Shown here piece after piece: positions 15,989 through 22,936 of a stretch of 38,249 nucleotides of DNA (positions are counted from its first letter, which is position 1; each line of letters begins with the position of its first letter). The stretch is from the NCBI GenBank assembly GCA_900548905.1, contig URMK01000065.1, positions 1 to 38,249 on the forward strand. The letters are read 5' to 3'. The notes beneath the pieces were generated by a model that made no database searches, was not told the origin of the DNA, and saw only the letters and a list, made by a program, of their open reading frames with translations. The stretch is from an uncultured Lachnospiraceae bacterium. Its GTDB lineage: Bacteria; Bacillota; Clostridia; Lachnospirales; Lachnospiraceae. The position numbers and the translations under genes were made by a program.

Positions 15989-16019
15989 AAGAGGACCCCC
16001 GGACACCGGGGATCCTCTT
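15989..16019. terminator. Terminator of the GH18 gene
   Basis: A 14-bp GC-rich stem (15989-16002 with 16006-16019, one mismatch or wobble) with a 3-nt loop follows the GH18 stop codon within 10 bp. The T-run behind it on the minus strand is short, so it may be only partly effective. Confidence 0.6.
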
Positions 16020-16027
16020 AATGATAC

Positions 16028-17188
16028 CTATGCCCCGGCCAGGCCTGCCCGGGCGCTTTCCAGAAGCTCTCCCCCGCTGTCATGGGACAACTCCCATATT
16101 CCGACCCCGGCCAGCCCAGCATTTCCGGCAAATGCGGCTTTAGCCGTTATGGAGCGTGGATTTTCATAGGAAAGAAAGGCGCCGTTTCCATACAGATAAG
16201 GAACCATCGCCCCTTCGTGGAAAAAGGACGAAAATGCCGGGTTGTTCAGATATGTCCTTTTAATGGCATCATAACCCAAGGCACGTGCTTTGGAAAAGGT
16301 ACTGTATCTTCCCTCCCGTTCCGCCGCCGTCCCTTCATAAAGATACCCGTAAAAAGGCATGCCCAGCACCAGCTTGCCCGCCGCTACGCCCGCGTTCAGA
16401 TACGCCTGGATCCCATTCTGCACACTGTTTTTATACTGGGGGCTTTCTTCCGCCGGATTGTACAGCGGCGCTCCGAGATCCGAATAGGTATCCCAGGGAC
16501 CATGCATGTCGTAAGCCATAACGAAAATATAATCCACCAACCCGGCTACCTGCAGCGGTTCTATTTTATTCAGATAACTGGAATTAGCCGCGCCGGCTAT
16601 GGTGAGATAATATTTTTTACCGTCCCGCAGAGACTGGGCATTCAGTTGGTTCCGGATTGCGGACAGCAAAAGTGTGAAATTTTGTTTGTCCTCCGGGCTG
16701 TTCATATTCCCGGCGGGACCTCCTGAAACCGGATATTCCCAATCCAGATCTATACCGTCAAATCCGTGGGTAAGCATAAAGGTAAGACACCCTGAAGCAA
16801 ACTGGTTCCTGCTTTCCTCCGTCGCCGCAATCGTGCTGAAATAGGTAGAATAATCCCAGCCTCCTACCGAAATCAATGTTTTTAATGCTGGATTTTTCTT
16901 TTTCAAAGCTCTAAGCTGTTCAAAATTCTTGATATCCTTTTCCGGGTTCGCCATCGCAATGGTATTTACCGCCGGATCAATTTTGGCAAACGCATAATTT
17001 AGATGAGTGAGCTTATTCGCCGGAATATCCGCAGGGGTATACCCTTTATCCGAGGACCAGTTCGTATAATAACCCACTACCAGATTTCCGGTATCTGTTT
17101 TTGCCGGAGCGGCCTTGGCTCCCATACCGGTACCTGCCAGAAGCAGTACAGCTGCCGCCACAAGAGAATGAATAATATGTTTTTTCAT
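16028..17188 (-). CDS. Secreted glycoside hydrolase family 18 protein (chitinase-like)
   Basis: A 386-residue protein with a Sec signal peptide (MKKHIIHSLVAAAVLLLAG..., cleavage probably after AKA near residue 26) and a single GH18 TIM barrel. The catalytic motif DGIDLDWE is at 144-151, with Glu151 as the proton donor and Asp149 for substrate assistance. SVGGW (108-112), MAYD and the late GVGIWELSHD are the other conserved barrel segments, so the enzyme looks complete. It should hydrolyse beta-1,4-GlcNAc bonds in chitin, peptidoglycan-like or N-glycan material outside the cell. It has no carbohydrate-binding or LysM domain. A sugar permease fragment lies upstream, hinting that it once belonged to an uptake locus. 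Confidence 0.9.
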   Translation of the reverse strand: MKKHIIHSLVAAAVLLLAGTGMGAKAAPAKTDTGNLVVGYYTNWSSDKGYTPADIPANKLTHLNYAFAKIDPAVNTIAMANPEKDIKNFEQLRALKKKNPALKTLISVGGWDYSTYFSTIAATEESRNQFASGCLTFMLTHGFDGIDLDWEYPVSGGPAGNMNSPEDKQNFTLLLSAIRNQLNAQSLRDGKKYYLTIAGAANSSYLNKIEPLQVAGLVDYIFVMAYDMHGPWDTYSDLGAPLYNPAEESPQYKNSVQNGIQAYLNAGVAAGKLVLGMPFYGYLYEGTAAEREGRYSTFSKARALGYDAIKRTYLNNPAFSSFFHEGAMVPYLYGNGAFLSYENPRSITAKAAFAGNAGLAGVGIWELSHDSGGELLESARAGLAGA

Positions 17189-17214
17189 TATGTGCTTCCT
17201 TTCCGTAAATAATC

Positions 17215-17262
17215 AGGCATAAGGCGCTGTTTCTTCTCTTCAGCGCTTTATGCCTAATTATA
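17215..17262 (-). promoter_or_regulatory. GH18 promoter with long palindrome at the transcript start
   Basis: On the minus strand TATAAT (17262-17257) has a weak TTGTAC box 18 bp upstream. Directly after it, AGGCATAAAGCGCTG (17255-17241) and CAGCGCCTTATGCCT (17229-17215) form a 15-bp stem with one wobble, ending 27 nt before the GH18 start. It may be an operator or a 5' stem-loop that stabilises the mRNA. Confidence 0.55.
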
Positions 17263-17341
17263 AAGGGCAGCATATGAACGGTACAACACACAATATTTGG
17301 CAGTTACCCATTTTCCCGCAAAATACGCCTTCCCAACTCCC

Positions 17342-17578
17342 TTATCCCTTAACGCTGCCGGCCGTCAGGCCCGCCACAAAGAACTTCTGGCAGAAAATTA
17401 GCAGGATAGGCAGCCGGCTGAGCACGGAGAGGGAAAATATATATCCCCACTGGGTAAACTGACGCTGGCCGAAGAAATCGGATATAGCTATGGGAAACGT
17501 CCTTTTCATATTGTCACTATTTACTGTATTTTCCCAGGGGAATTCTTCCCAGGACGTACGGAGATTAAAAATGGAAGT
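17342..17578 (-). pseudogene. 3' fragment of a CUT1 sugar permease gene
   Basis: The minus strand encodes about 79 codons that match the C-terminal end of an LplC/MalG-like permease: SWEEFPWENTVNSDNMKRT, DFFGQRQFTQWGYIFSLSVL and the hallmark ending FVAGLTAGSVKG before TAA (17344-17342). A stop (TAG, 17581-17579) interrupts the frame upstream, there is no start codon, and no other permease part is found. The fragment lacks the EAA loop and the first five spans, so it is not functional. It is different in sequence from the complete permeases elsewhere in the window. It marks a lost transport operon upstream of the GH18 gene. Confidence 0.8.
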
Positions 17579-17663
17579 CTATGCGATACCCGGTTTTGAA
17601 CTTTAGTTAATTTCTATTACTATCCACTTTTCTTTGTGTTCAAAATTTCATGATTTAAATTTT

Positions 17664-17695
17664 GCAGGTGCCAAGTCTCATACCTGCCTCTTTTT
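17664..17695 (+). terminator. Orphan terminator-like hairpin
   Basis: GCAGGT (17664-17669) and ACCTGC (17682-17687) pair around a 12-nt loop and are followed by CTCTTTTT on the plus strand. No plus-strand gene precedes it, so it may be left over from a lost gene. Confidence 0.4.
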
Positions 17696-17707
17696 AAGTA
17701 AAAAAAA

Positions 17708-17736
17708 TTGACAATGTTACGATATTATTCTACACT
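17708..17736 (+). promoter_or_regulatory. Promoter of the methyltransferase gene
   Basis: TTGACA (17708-17713), 17 bp, TACACT (17731-17736). GGAGG stands just before ATG 17814. Confidence 0.75.
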
Positions 17737-17813
17737 GAATACGTCCTGGTTCTCCCACAATGATAATGATCACAGAATAAATAAAGTAAGAAAAGCGATA
17801 CGGAGGAAATAAA

Positions 17814-18611
17814 ATGAGCTATTTTCAAGAAAATAAAGCGGCCTGGGAAGAAGCCTTTGAGCACCGCCATCCCGGCTGGGGAGAAACAAACCATGAGAAG
17901 CTGTCCGACGAAGGGCTTCCCTTCTTCTGCCCTGATGCGGCTAAGGAACTCACTGCAATAGATTTCAACGGCAAAACCATTGCCCAATTCTGCTGTAATA
18001 ATGGACGTGAACTGCTGTCCCTGATGCGCCTCGGTGCAAAAGCGGGATTTGGATTTGACATTGCTGAAAATATTATAAACCAGGCTGTTGATACTGCCCA
18101 TAAGGCTGGAATTGATAACTGCCGGTTCACCGCCTGCAATATCCTGGACATTCCGGAACAATATCACAGCTCCTTTGATTTTGTTATGTTTACAATCGGA
18201 GCCATCACATGGTTTGAGGATTTGAACGAACTCTTTCAAAAAGTGTCCCTTTGCCTGAAGCCCGGCGGTATCCTGTTTATCAACGATTTTCATCCGATTA
18301 TGAACATGCTGCCTATGCCCGGCGAACCCGGTTTTGATGAGAAACACCTTAACCGGATTGCCTATTCCTATTTCAGGAAGGAGCCATGGATTGAAAATGA
18401 GGGGATGGGATACATGTCCGAACAGTATGACTCAAAAACCTTCACCAGCTTCTCCCACACCATGTCAGCCATAATCAATGCCGTAAGCAATGCCGGGCTG
18501 CGTGTTGTCAAGTTGAATGAATATGATTATGACATCGGTTTATCCGAGGTATATGATAAAAAAGGATTCCCGTTGTCTTATCTTCTGACTGGGGAAAAAA
18601 TAATTAAATAG
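17814..18611 (+). CDS. Class I SAM-dependent methyltransferase
   Basis: A 265-residue protein. The SAM-binding motif I is IAQFCCNNGRELLSL (about 56-70), followed by an acidic residue at the end of strand 2 (GFGFDIAENII), motif II FTACNILDIPE, and the post-motif FDFVMFTIGAITWF and LKPGGILFINDFHP. This variant motif I (CCNNGRE instead of DxGxGxG) is common in a group of Firmicutes methyltransferases of unknown substrate. The gene is monocistronic, with its own promoter, a strong GGAGG site and a good terminator. The substrate is probably a small molecule; nothing in the context decides it. Confidence 0.87.
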   Translation: MSYFQENKAAWEEAFEHRHPGWGETNHEKLSDEGLPFFCPDAAKELTAIDFNGKTIAQFCCNNGRELLSLMRLGAKAGFGFDIAENIINQAVDTAHKAGIDNCRFTACNILDIPEQYHSSFDFVMFTIGAITWFEDLNELFQKVSLCLKPGGILFINDFHPIMNMLPMPGEPGFDEKHLNRIAYSYFRKEPWIENEGMGYMSEQYDSKTFTSFSHTMSAIINAVSNAGLRVVKLNEYDYDIGLSEVYDKKGFPLSYLLTGEKIIK

Positions 18612-18622
18612 AATTAACCTGG

Positions 18623-18655
18623 AAAAATACGCCTTCTGTATAGGGGCGTATTTTT
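18623..18655 (+). terminator. Terminator of the methyltransferase gene
   Basis: AAAAATACGCC (18623-18633) and GGCGTATTTTT (18645-18655) pair over 11 bp, the second arm ending in a T-run. Confidence 0.85.
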
Positions 18656-18659
18656 ATTA

Positions 18660-18812
18660 CTGTAAGATATTTGACTTGGGCACAAGGAGGACCTGCAGAA
18701 CGCAGCATCGATTATTTTCACATATTCCGCTGACGTATACCGCATTCTCTTTAACAGTTCCGACAAATCCGGCCTGTTACCATTCTCTTTCCGGTACGTA
18801 AAAAATGCGTCA
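18660..18812 (-). other. Gap with a protein-like remnant
   Basis: No intact gene lies between the methyltransferase terminator and the SRP RNA gene. One minus-strand frame reads RKENGNRPDLSELLKRMRYT and then SAEYVKIIDAAF, which looks like a real protein segment but has no start and is preceded by a shifted frame reading GLTHFLR. I do not recognise the family. ATTTCGTT/AACGAAAT at 18817-18833 is a perfect 8-bp palindrome around a single base. Confidence 0.25.
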
Positions 18813-18884
18813 GACCATTTCGTTTAACGAAATCATCCAACGCAATCCCTGTTGCCAGTCGCGGCTGTTATCCATATATACAAA

Positions 18885-19153
18885 CAAAGACCGTGCATCC
18901 TGCTTCGAACATAAACCCATATGCGTTACCTTTACAGTTAACTCCGCCAGGCACCCTCACGGCACACGGAAAATTCTGCTTAGTGCTGCTTTGTTCCCAA
19001 CCTGACACGGTTCGCAGACATCCGTTGCGTAAGACCCAAACTTCAACGCCACTTATAAAGGGCAGCCACACAAGCACAAGCCCTCGGCCGGACATCACCC
19101 CTGCTATAGCGGATTTCAGGTACAAGGGACCGCTAATCCCCCGGCTGCACGGT
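18885..19153 (-). ncRNA. ffs: Signal recognition particle RNA, large (6S) type
   Basis: The minus strand matches the Bacillus/Clostridium large SRP RNA. Recognisable parts are the Alu-domain segment ATCCGCTATAGCAGGGG, the central AAGTGGCGTTGAAGTTTGGG, and domain IV with GTGTCAGG, a TTG/CAA stem closed by a GGAA tetraloop, then AGCAGCACTAAGC, followed by GGGTGCCTGG and GTTAACTG. The 5' end ACCGTGCA pairs with TGCACGGT at the 3' end, so the length of about 265-270 nt agrees with the family. It binds Ffh to target membrane proteins. The exact 3' end is uncertain; a T-rich run CTTTGTTTG follows. Confidence 0.96.
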
Positions 19154-19159
19154 TTAATT

Positions 19160-19188
19160 AGTATACTTTTTTTTAAACGATTTGTCAA
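19160..19188 (-). promoter_or_regulatory. Promoter of the SRP RNA gene
   Basis: On the minus strand TTGACA (19188-19183), 17 bp rich in A, TATACT (19165-19160), placing the RNA start near 19153. Confidence 0.9.
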
Positions 19189-19226
19189 TCCTTTTAAGTT
19201 ATTATAAAAATGTAAGAAAATTAGCG

Positions 19227-19266
19227 GTAACAGTTCAGACGGCCCAAAGGGCCGTCTGAACTGTTA
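19227..19266. repeat. Palindromic repeat, copy 2
   Basis: An 18-bp perfect stem (19228-19245 with 19249-19266) closes on a 3-nt loop AAA. The arm GTAACAGTTCAGACGGCCC (19227-19245) recurs with one change at 29026-29044. It lies between the SRP RNA promoter and the stop codon of the Rpn gene and may end that gene's transcript. Confidence 0.85.
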
Positions 19267-19269
19267 TAC

Positions 19270-20148
19270 TTAGCGTGTAGAATTAACTTTATTAATATAT
19301 TTATCCATTAACCTTTCCGCATCTTTTTCCGGCAGATTAAACCTGATTATCAGTTTTTTAATAATCTGCTCCTTGCTTTTCCCTTCTTCCATGTTATCAA
19401 GAATAAATATTCCAATGCCTTCTTCTATACCTTTCTCCATCCCCTTATTGAACCCATTTTCCATTGCCTCTTGCCGTACATATTTTTCCCTTGCCGCCTG
19501 GTCACGCATGTCTTTCAGATACGCTTCATAATGGGCGCGCAGTCTTTTTCCCAGACTCATAAGCTTCACCTCACGTACTGCTTCGCAAATCCCTGCATTT
19601 TTCGTTTTTATCATATCCAGATCCTCCTCTGTTTCGGCATTGAACAGCCGTATCCAGTCATCAACACGGTTCTGCCCTGCAAGCTTCTTTTTCAATTCGA
19701 TCGTATGTATCTCAAGCATGTCTGTAAACAGATTTCCATCAGCATCCGTCAAACGGTAAATGCTGTGGTATTCCGGCCTGCCGTTCAGGTTAAAATCTAA
19801 TATACTTATCCCGATACAAGGCCTGAGGCAGGTATAATCATTCCCCATGTGTAAATCTGCCGTGTATAGCTTTGACAGATAAAAGATCTGCCTTTTATCC
19901 CAGTCGGCACTGGCCTTTACCTGGATTTCGATATTAATTTTCGTATCGTCATTCAGTTCAATCAGCACATCCAGTATCCCCAGCTTTTGGTTCCGATACC
20001 TTTTCCATAAAAAAGTATTCAGCAGCCGGGATGAGCGGATTGTTTCCGGCGGTATATCCAGTACATCGCTCAAAAAATGCCTGCGTACTACTTCATTCCG
20101 GAAAAGTTCCTTCATGCAGTAGTCATATTTTGGTGATACAATTTTCAT
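19270..20148 (-). CDS. Rpn family recombination-promoting nuclease / PD-(D/E)XK transposase-like protein
   Basis: A 292-residue protein with the N-terminal signature DYCMKELFRNEVVRRHFLSD of the Rpn/YhgA-like family and the PD-(D/E)XK nuclease core GILDVLIELND (Asp) followed by INIEIQV (Glu-x-Gln). The C-terminal 60 residues are a charged helical tail with glycine/glutamate repeats (GFNKGMEKGIEEGIGIF) common in the family and prone to expansion. Escherichia coli homologues increase RecA-independent recombination and cut DNA. The gene has its own strong promoter. Its ribosome binding site is in the 3' arm of a 10-bp hairpin, which would keep translation low. It is flanked by a palindromic repeat at its 3' end. 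Confidence 0.88.
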   Translation of the reverse strand: MKIVSPKYDYCMKELFRNEVVRRHFLSDVLDIPPETIRSSRLLNTFLWKRYRNQKLGILDVLIELNDDTKINIEIQVKASADWDKRQIFYLSKLYTADLHMGNDYTCLRPCIGISILDFNLNGRPEYHSIYRLTDADGNLFTDMLEIHTIELKKKLAGQNRVDDWIRLFNAETEEDLDMIKTKNAGICEAVREVKLMSLGKRLRAHYEAYLKDMRDQAAREKYVRQEAMENGFNKGMEKGIEEGIGIFILDNMEEGKSKEQIIKKLIIRFNLPEKDAERLMDKYINKVNSTR

Positions 20149-20154
20149 TTTTAC

Positions 20155-20177
20155 GTCCTTCCCGATACGGAAAGGAC
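20155..20177 (-). promoter_or_regulatory. Hairpin hiding the Rpn Shine-Dalgarno
   Basis: In the leader RNA GTCCTTTCCG pairs with CGGGAAGGAC over 10 bp (one U-G) with a 3-nt loop UAU. The second arm contains GGAAGGA, the ribosome binding site for ATG 20148, which lies 7 nt further on. Confidence 0.65.
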
Positions 20178-20231
20178 AGGCAGAATGTTCTTTTTCTGCA
20201 TCAGTTACGTCACCTGTTGCTTTCTGCTTTT

Positions 20232-20260
20232 ATTATACGCAAACTTTCCGTATCTATCAA
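20232..20260 (-). promoter_or_regulatory. Promoter of the Rpn gene
   Basis: On the minus strand TTGATA (20260-20255), 17 bp, TATAAT (20237-20232). The spacer contains GATACGGAAAG (20254-20244), the inverted copy of CTTTCCGTATC in the leader hairpin (20174-20164). Confidence 0.8.
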
Positions 20261-20441
20261 TATTTTTTTGTAATCAAGCGAAACTTTTGGCGAAATGCCG
20301 TTTGAATATAATGATATATGAAATACGTATTGGAAAGTGAATTTTCCCGATGTGTTAACTATATCAGAAACACTTATTTTTTACAAGTAAGGATTTTTTC
20401 TGCGATAAAAAAATATATAGCAAAAGAAACACGACAATAAG
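20261..20441. other. A/T-rich gap, nothing recognised
   Basis: The gap between the divergent Rpn and DUF3795 promoters is A/T-rich and holds no open frame or strong hairpin that I can support. Confidence 0.5.
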
Positions 20442-20470
20442 TTGTCATGTTAGTCATGCTATTCTATGAT
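20442..20470 (+). promoter_or_regulatory. Probable promoter of the DUF3795-like gene
   Basis: TTGTCA (20442-20447), 17 bp, TATGAT (20465-20470). It would give an untranslated leader of about 140 nt, which contains a small GCCTG/CAGGC hairpin. Confidence 0.55.
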
Positions 20471-20616
20471 TAGCTCCCGGAATCCTGTGCCCGGCAGACA
20501 AAGTTCACCGGTGCCATAAACTTTGTAAAGGAAACTGCCAGGCCTGGTATAACAGGCAGCACCATAAAATAAGACGTAGAGATTCCGAGAGTAATGACAT
20601 CCATAAGGAGGAAAAT

Positions 20617-20913
20617 ATGGCTAATACACTTGCATTTACCGAAATCGTTGATTCCCGGTGCGGCCTGCACTGCACCGGCTGTACCTGGAAGGAGTCCCAC
20701 GGATGCGGAGGATGTATCCCCACAAACGGCAACCCGTTCCATGGGGAATGTCCCGTTGCCGCCTGCTGCCAGGAGCAGGGTTTTGTCCATTGCGGGCAGT
20801 GCCCCCGGATCCCCTGTGATCTGCTTACACGCTATTCCTGCGATGAAGAAAATGGGGATCTCCCTGTAGGGGCACGTATCGAACAATGTAAAAAGTGGGC
20901 AGGAAATACATAA
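20617..20913 (+). CDS. Small cysteine-rich DUF3795-like protein
   Basis: A 98-residue protein with about fifteen cysteines, arranged in CxxC-type pairs: CGLHCTGCTW, HGCGGCIP, GECPVAACCQEQG, HCGQCPRIPCDLL. This is the pattern of DUF3795, small proteins thought to bind zinc or an iron-sulfur cluster and of unknown function. AAGGAGG lies just before ATG 20617. The gene is monocistronic and has a clear terminator, which overlaps the end of the convergent deacetylase gene. No signal peptide or membrane span is present. Confidence 0.78.
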   Translation: MANTLAFTEIVDSRCGLHCTGCTWKESHGCGGCIPTNGNPFHGECPVAACCQEQGFVHCGQCPRIPCDLLTRYSCDEENGDLPVGARIEQCKKWAGNT

Positions 20914-20939
20914 AGACAGGAAGAAGGGCGCCGTAATTT

Positions 20940-20998
20940 GCAAAAGGAGGAGATCCGGGCTACAGCCTGGTAAGCTGTCCTCCTTTTGCCTCTTTTTT
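20940..20998 (+). terminator. Terminator of the DUF3795-like gene
   Basis: GCAAAAGGAGGA (20940-20951) and TCCTCCTTTTGC (20978-20989) form a perfect 12-bp stem followed by CTCTTTTTT. The stop codon of the convergent deacetylase gene lies inside the loop. Confidence 0.8.
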
Positions 20999-21766
20999 CA
21001 CCCCATCCGCTTCTATCCATACTGAAGCTGCCGAAGGGTTGTAGACCATATCACCGCCGGCCCCGAACTGAAGGCGTTCGGCCGCCTCCATGTAATCCAC
21101 GATTTCTATATTGGAAGCATACCAGATATCATCCCTTCCTCCCATCCTATTACAGAAATCCTCCATAACCTCCCAGTTATCATACTCTGTAAATTCATAG
21201 CTGTGTCCCCATACATACATCATGTACAGATACTGGGTTTTGTGCAGCGCCGCAAATGTTTCTCCCAGCTTGATTAGATTATGGTTATAGTGGCAGGTTG
21301 CTTTCCATTTCAGGAAATCCTCCGGCATGGCAAATCCGTTTGTCTCTTCCACGGTTCTGGAATAACGGATACCAAGGGCCGGAAGCATTTTTACGATATC
21401 TTCGTTGTAGGATCCGTTGGGATAGGAAAGGCCGCGTACCGGATAACCCACAGCTGCCTCCAGATTTTTACGATCCTCCAGAATCTGGCTTACCACCTGT
21501 TCCATGGGGCATCTGGCTATGGTAGGGTGGGTACAGGTATGGCAGGATACTTCATGTCCTTCATACAGCCTGCGGTATTCGGTTACCGGTACCCTCTTCT
21601 CCTCATGGATGGCAGAGTTTACATGGAATGTCCCCTTTATCCCATGCCGGTTAAAAATATCCACCAGCCGTCTGTCCTCCAGCCGTCCGTCATCAAAACT
21701 CATGGTGAGAACCTTGTGCTTTCCCTCCGGAAAGCAGATATAAATATTGCGCATTTTTTCATCCAT
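20960..21766 (-). CDS. Polysaccharide deacetylase (NodB-type, CE4-like)
   Basis: A 268-residue protein without a signal peptide. The NodB motifs are MSFDDG (22-27; catalytic base and metal Asp25/Asp26) and SCHTCTHP (74-81; metal ligands His76 and His80), then GLSYPNGSYN as motif 3. The tail from about 225 (VYNPSAASVWIEADG) forms a small beta extension seen in relatives found in pectin and hemicellulose loci. It should remove acetyl or N-acetyl groups from an imported oligosaccharide in the cytoplasm. It is the last gene of the minus-strand operon; its ATG overlaps the stop of the GH28 frame by a few bases, so its translation may depend on ribosomes from the now broken GH28 gene. Confidence 0.85.
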   Translation of the reverse strand: MDEKMRNIYICFPEGKHKVLTMSFDDGRLEDRRLVDIFNRHGIKGTFHVNSAIHEEKRVPVTEYRRLYEGHEVSCHTCTHPTIARCPMEQVVSQILEDRKNLEAAVGYPVRGLSYPNGSYNEDIVKMLPALGIRYSRTVEETNGFAMPEDFLKWKATCHYNHNLIKLGETFAALHKTQYLYMMYVWGHSYEFTEYDNWEVMEDFCNRMGGRDDIWYASNIEIVDYMEAAERLQFGAGGDMVYNPSAASVWIEADGVKKEAKGGQLTRL

Positions 21767-22921
21767 TGCTTCTAATCTCTCCTCCCTCTTTTTTTCCGCT
21801 TACCGCATGGTATTCGTAAGCTCCGCCTTCACGGGCCCCTACTGTAACGTTTTCCATCTGCAGATTCCGGATATTGGCGGCTTTCATACCATATCTTCCC
21901 CCTGCTTTCACATTGATCAGCCTGATATTTTCCAGAGGGCTTTCCGGCAGACCCGCGAGAAAGACCGCATTTCCCGTCACAGTTTCCGCCTCCATGTTTT
22001 TCAGGGTTATATTCCTTATATGGGAAGTTCCATCATCAACGGGCTGCGAATTCTCCCAGTCGTATTCGTCATGGCTGTAAAACTGATCGATATAGACGGC
22101 TCCCCGGAACCATTTGCAATCCTGGTGCTCCCTGCTGTGGTTGCAATGCTTTATGGAATCATAGGTAATATCTTCGACCATACCGCCTCTGCCCCGGGGC
22201 GCTTTAATACTGCATATACTGTATACATCCCGGAAGGTGCAGTCCTGTACCAGGACATCCCTCACCCCGCCCGACATTTCACTGCCTATTGCCACCCCAA
22301 AACCGCTTAAGAAGGTGCAGTTGGATATCCGTATATGCTCCGACGGGATTCCCACCCTGCGTCCTTCCTCATTCCGTCCGGCTTTAATGGCAATGCAGTC
22401 ATCCTGGCTTGCAATGGTACAGTTGAATACCTTTACATAACTGCAGGAATCCGGATCCAGTCCGTCTCCATTGGTAATTCCTTCATACCGGTTTTCCTTT
22501 TCATCATATTTGGTATGGATATGTACGCCGTTGAGGCTGACATGGTTACAATATACCAGATGGACACACCATGCGGGCGATTGGCGTACCGTGATTCCTT
22601 CCAGGTACACACCGTCCGTGCGCCGCAGGCAGATTGCCCGTCCCAGCTTCCCTTTTCCTTCCGCCAGCTCCAGCTTCCGCAGCAGCATACCGTTGGCCTG
22701 CTCACCGCCGTAGCCGGGCCGGCAGATGCCTCCACATATATGTCATAGGAATGACCGCTTTCCAGCCCCCGCAGGGTATAGTCGGTTTTATCCGTAACAG
22801 CCGTTTCTTTCCCGTCCACATAGATCCGGTACCGTTGTGCGCCTTCCACTTTCTCCCAAAGAAGCGCCGCATGGGACTCTGTCCGTGCCTCCCCCGGTGC
22901 CTCCAGGTTAAACTTACTCGT
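21759..22921 (-). pseudogene. Broken GH28 polygalacturonase gene with fibronectin III-like N-terminus
   Basis: Two frames carry parts of one enzyme. The 5' part (about 22921-22710) encodes a fibronectin III-like domain: FNLEAPGEARTESHAALLWE, RYRIYVDGKETAVTDKTDYT, GHSYDIYVEA. The 3' part (about 22715-21759, another frame) encodes the GH28 beta-helix: NGDGLDPDSC, SQDDCIAIKAG, GVAIGSEMSGG. The whole first third of the GH28 domain is missing between them, so there is a deletion with a frameshift. The 5' part has no start; ACG stands at 22921 where an ATG would fit (TSKFNL). The usual Gly-His-Gly of the active site reads Gly-Phe-Gly. Intact relatives of about 500 residues hydrolyse galacturonan or rhamnogalacturonan. 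Confidence 0.8.
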
Positions 22922-22936
22922 TTGCGTCTGCTACAG

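Noticed and set aside
18752..18782. TAACAG/CTGTTA inverted pair that resembles the repeat family
   Set aside because: Only six bases of each arm agree and the spacing differs from the other copies, so chance is likely.
20470..20616. Minus-strand reading with a hydrophobic stretch (MDVITLGISTSYFMVL)
   Set aside because: It opposes the leader of the DUF3795-like gene, has no start signal of its own outside that gene's complement and I cannot match it to a family. Chance or a tiny remnant.
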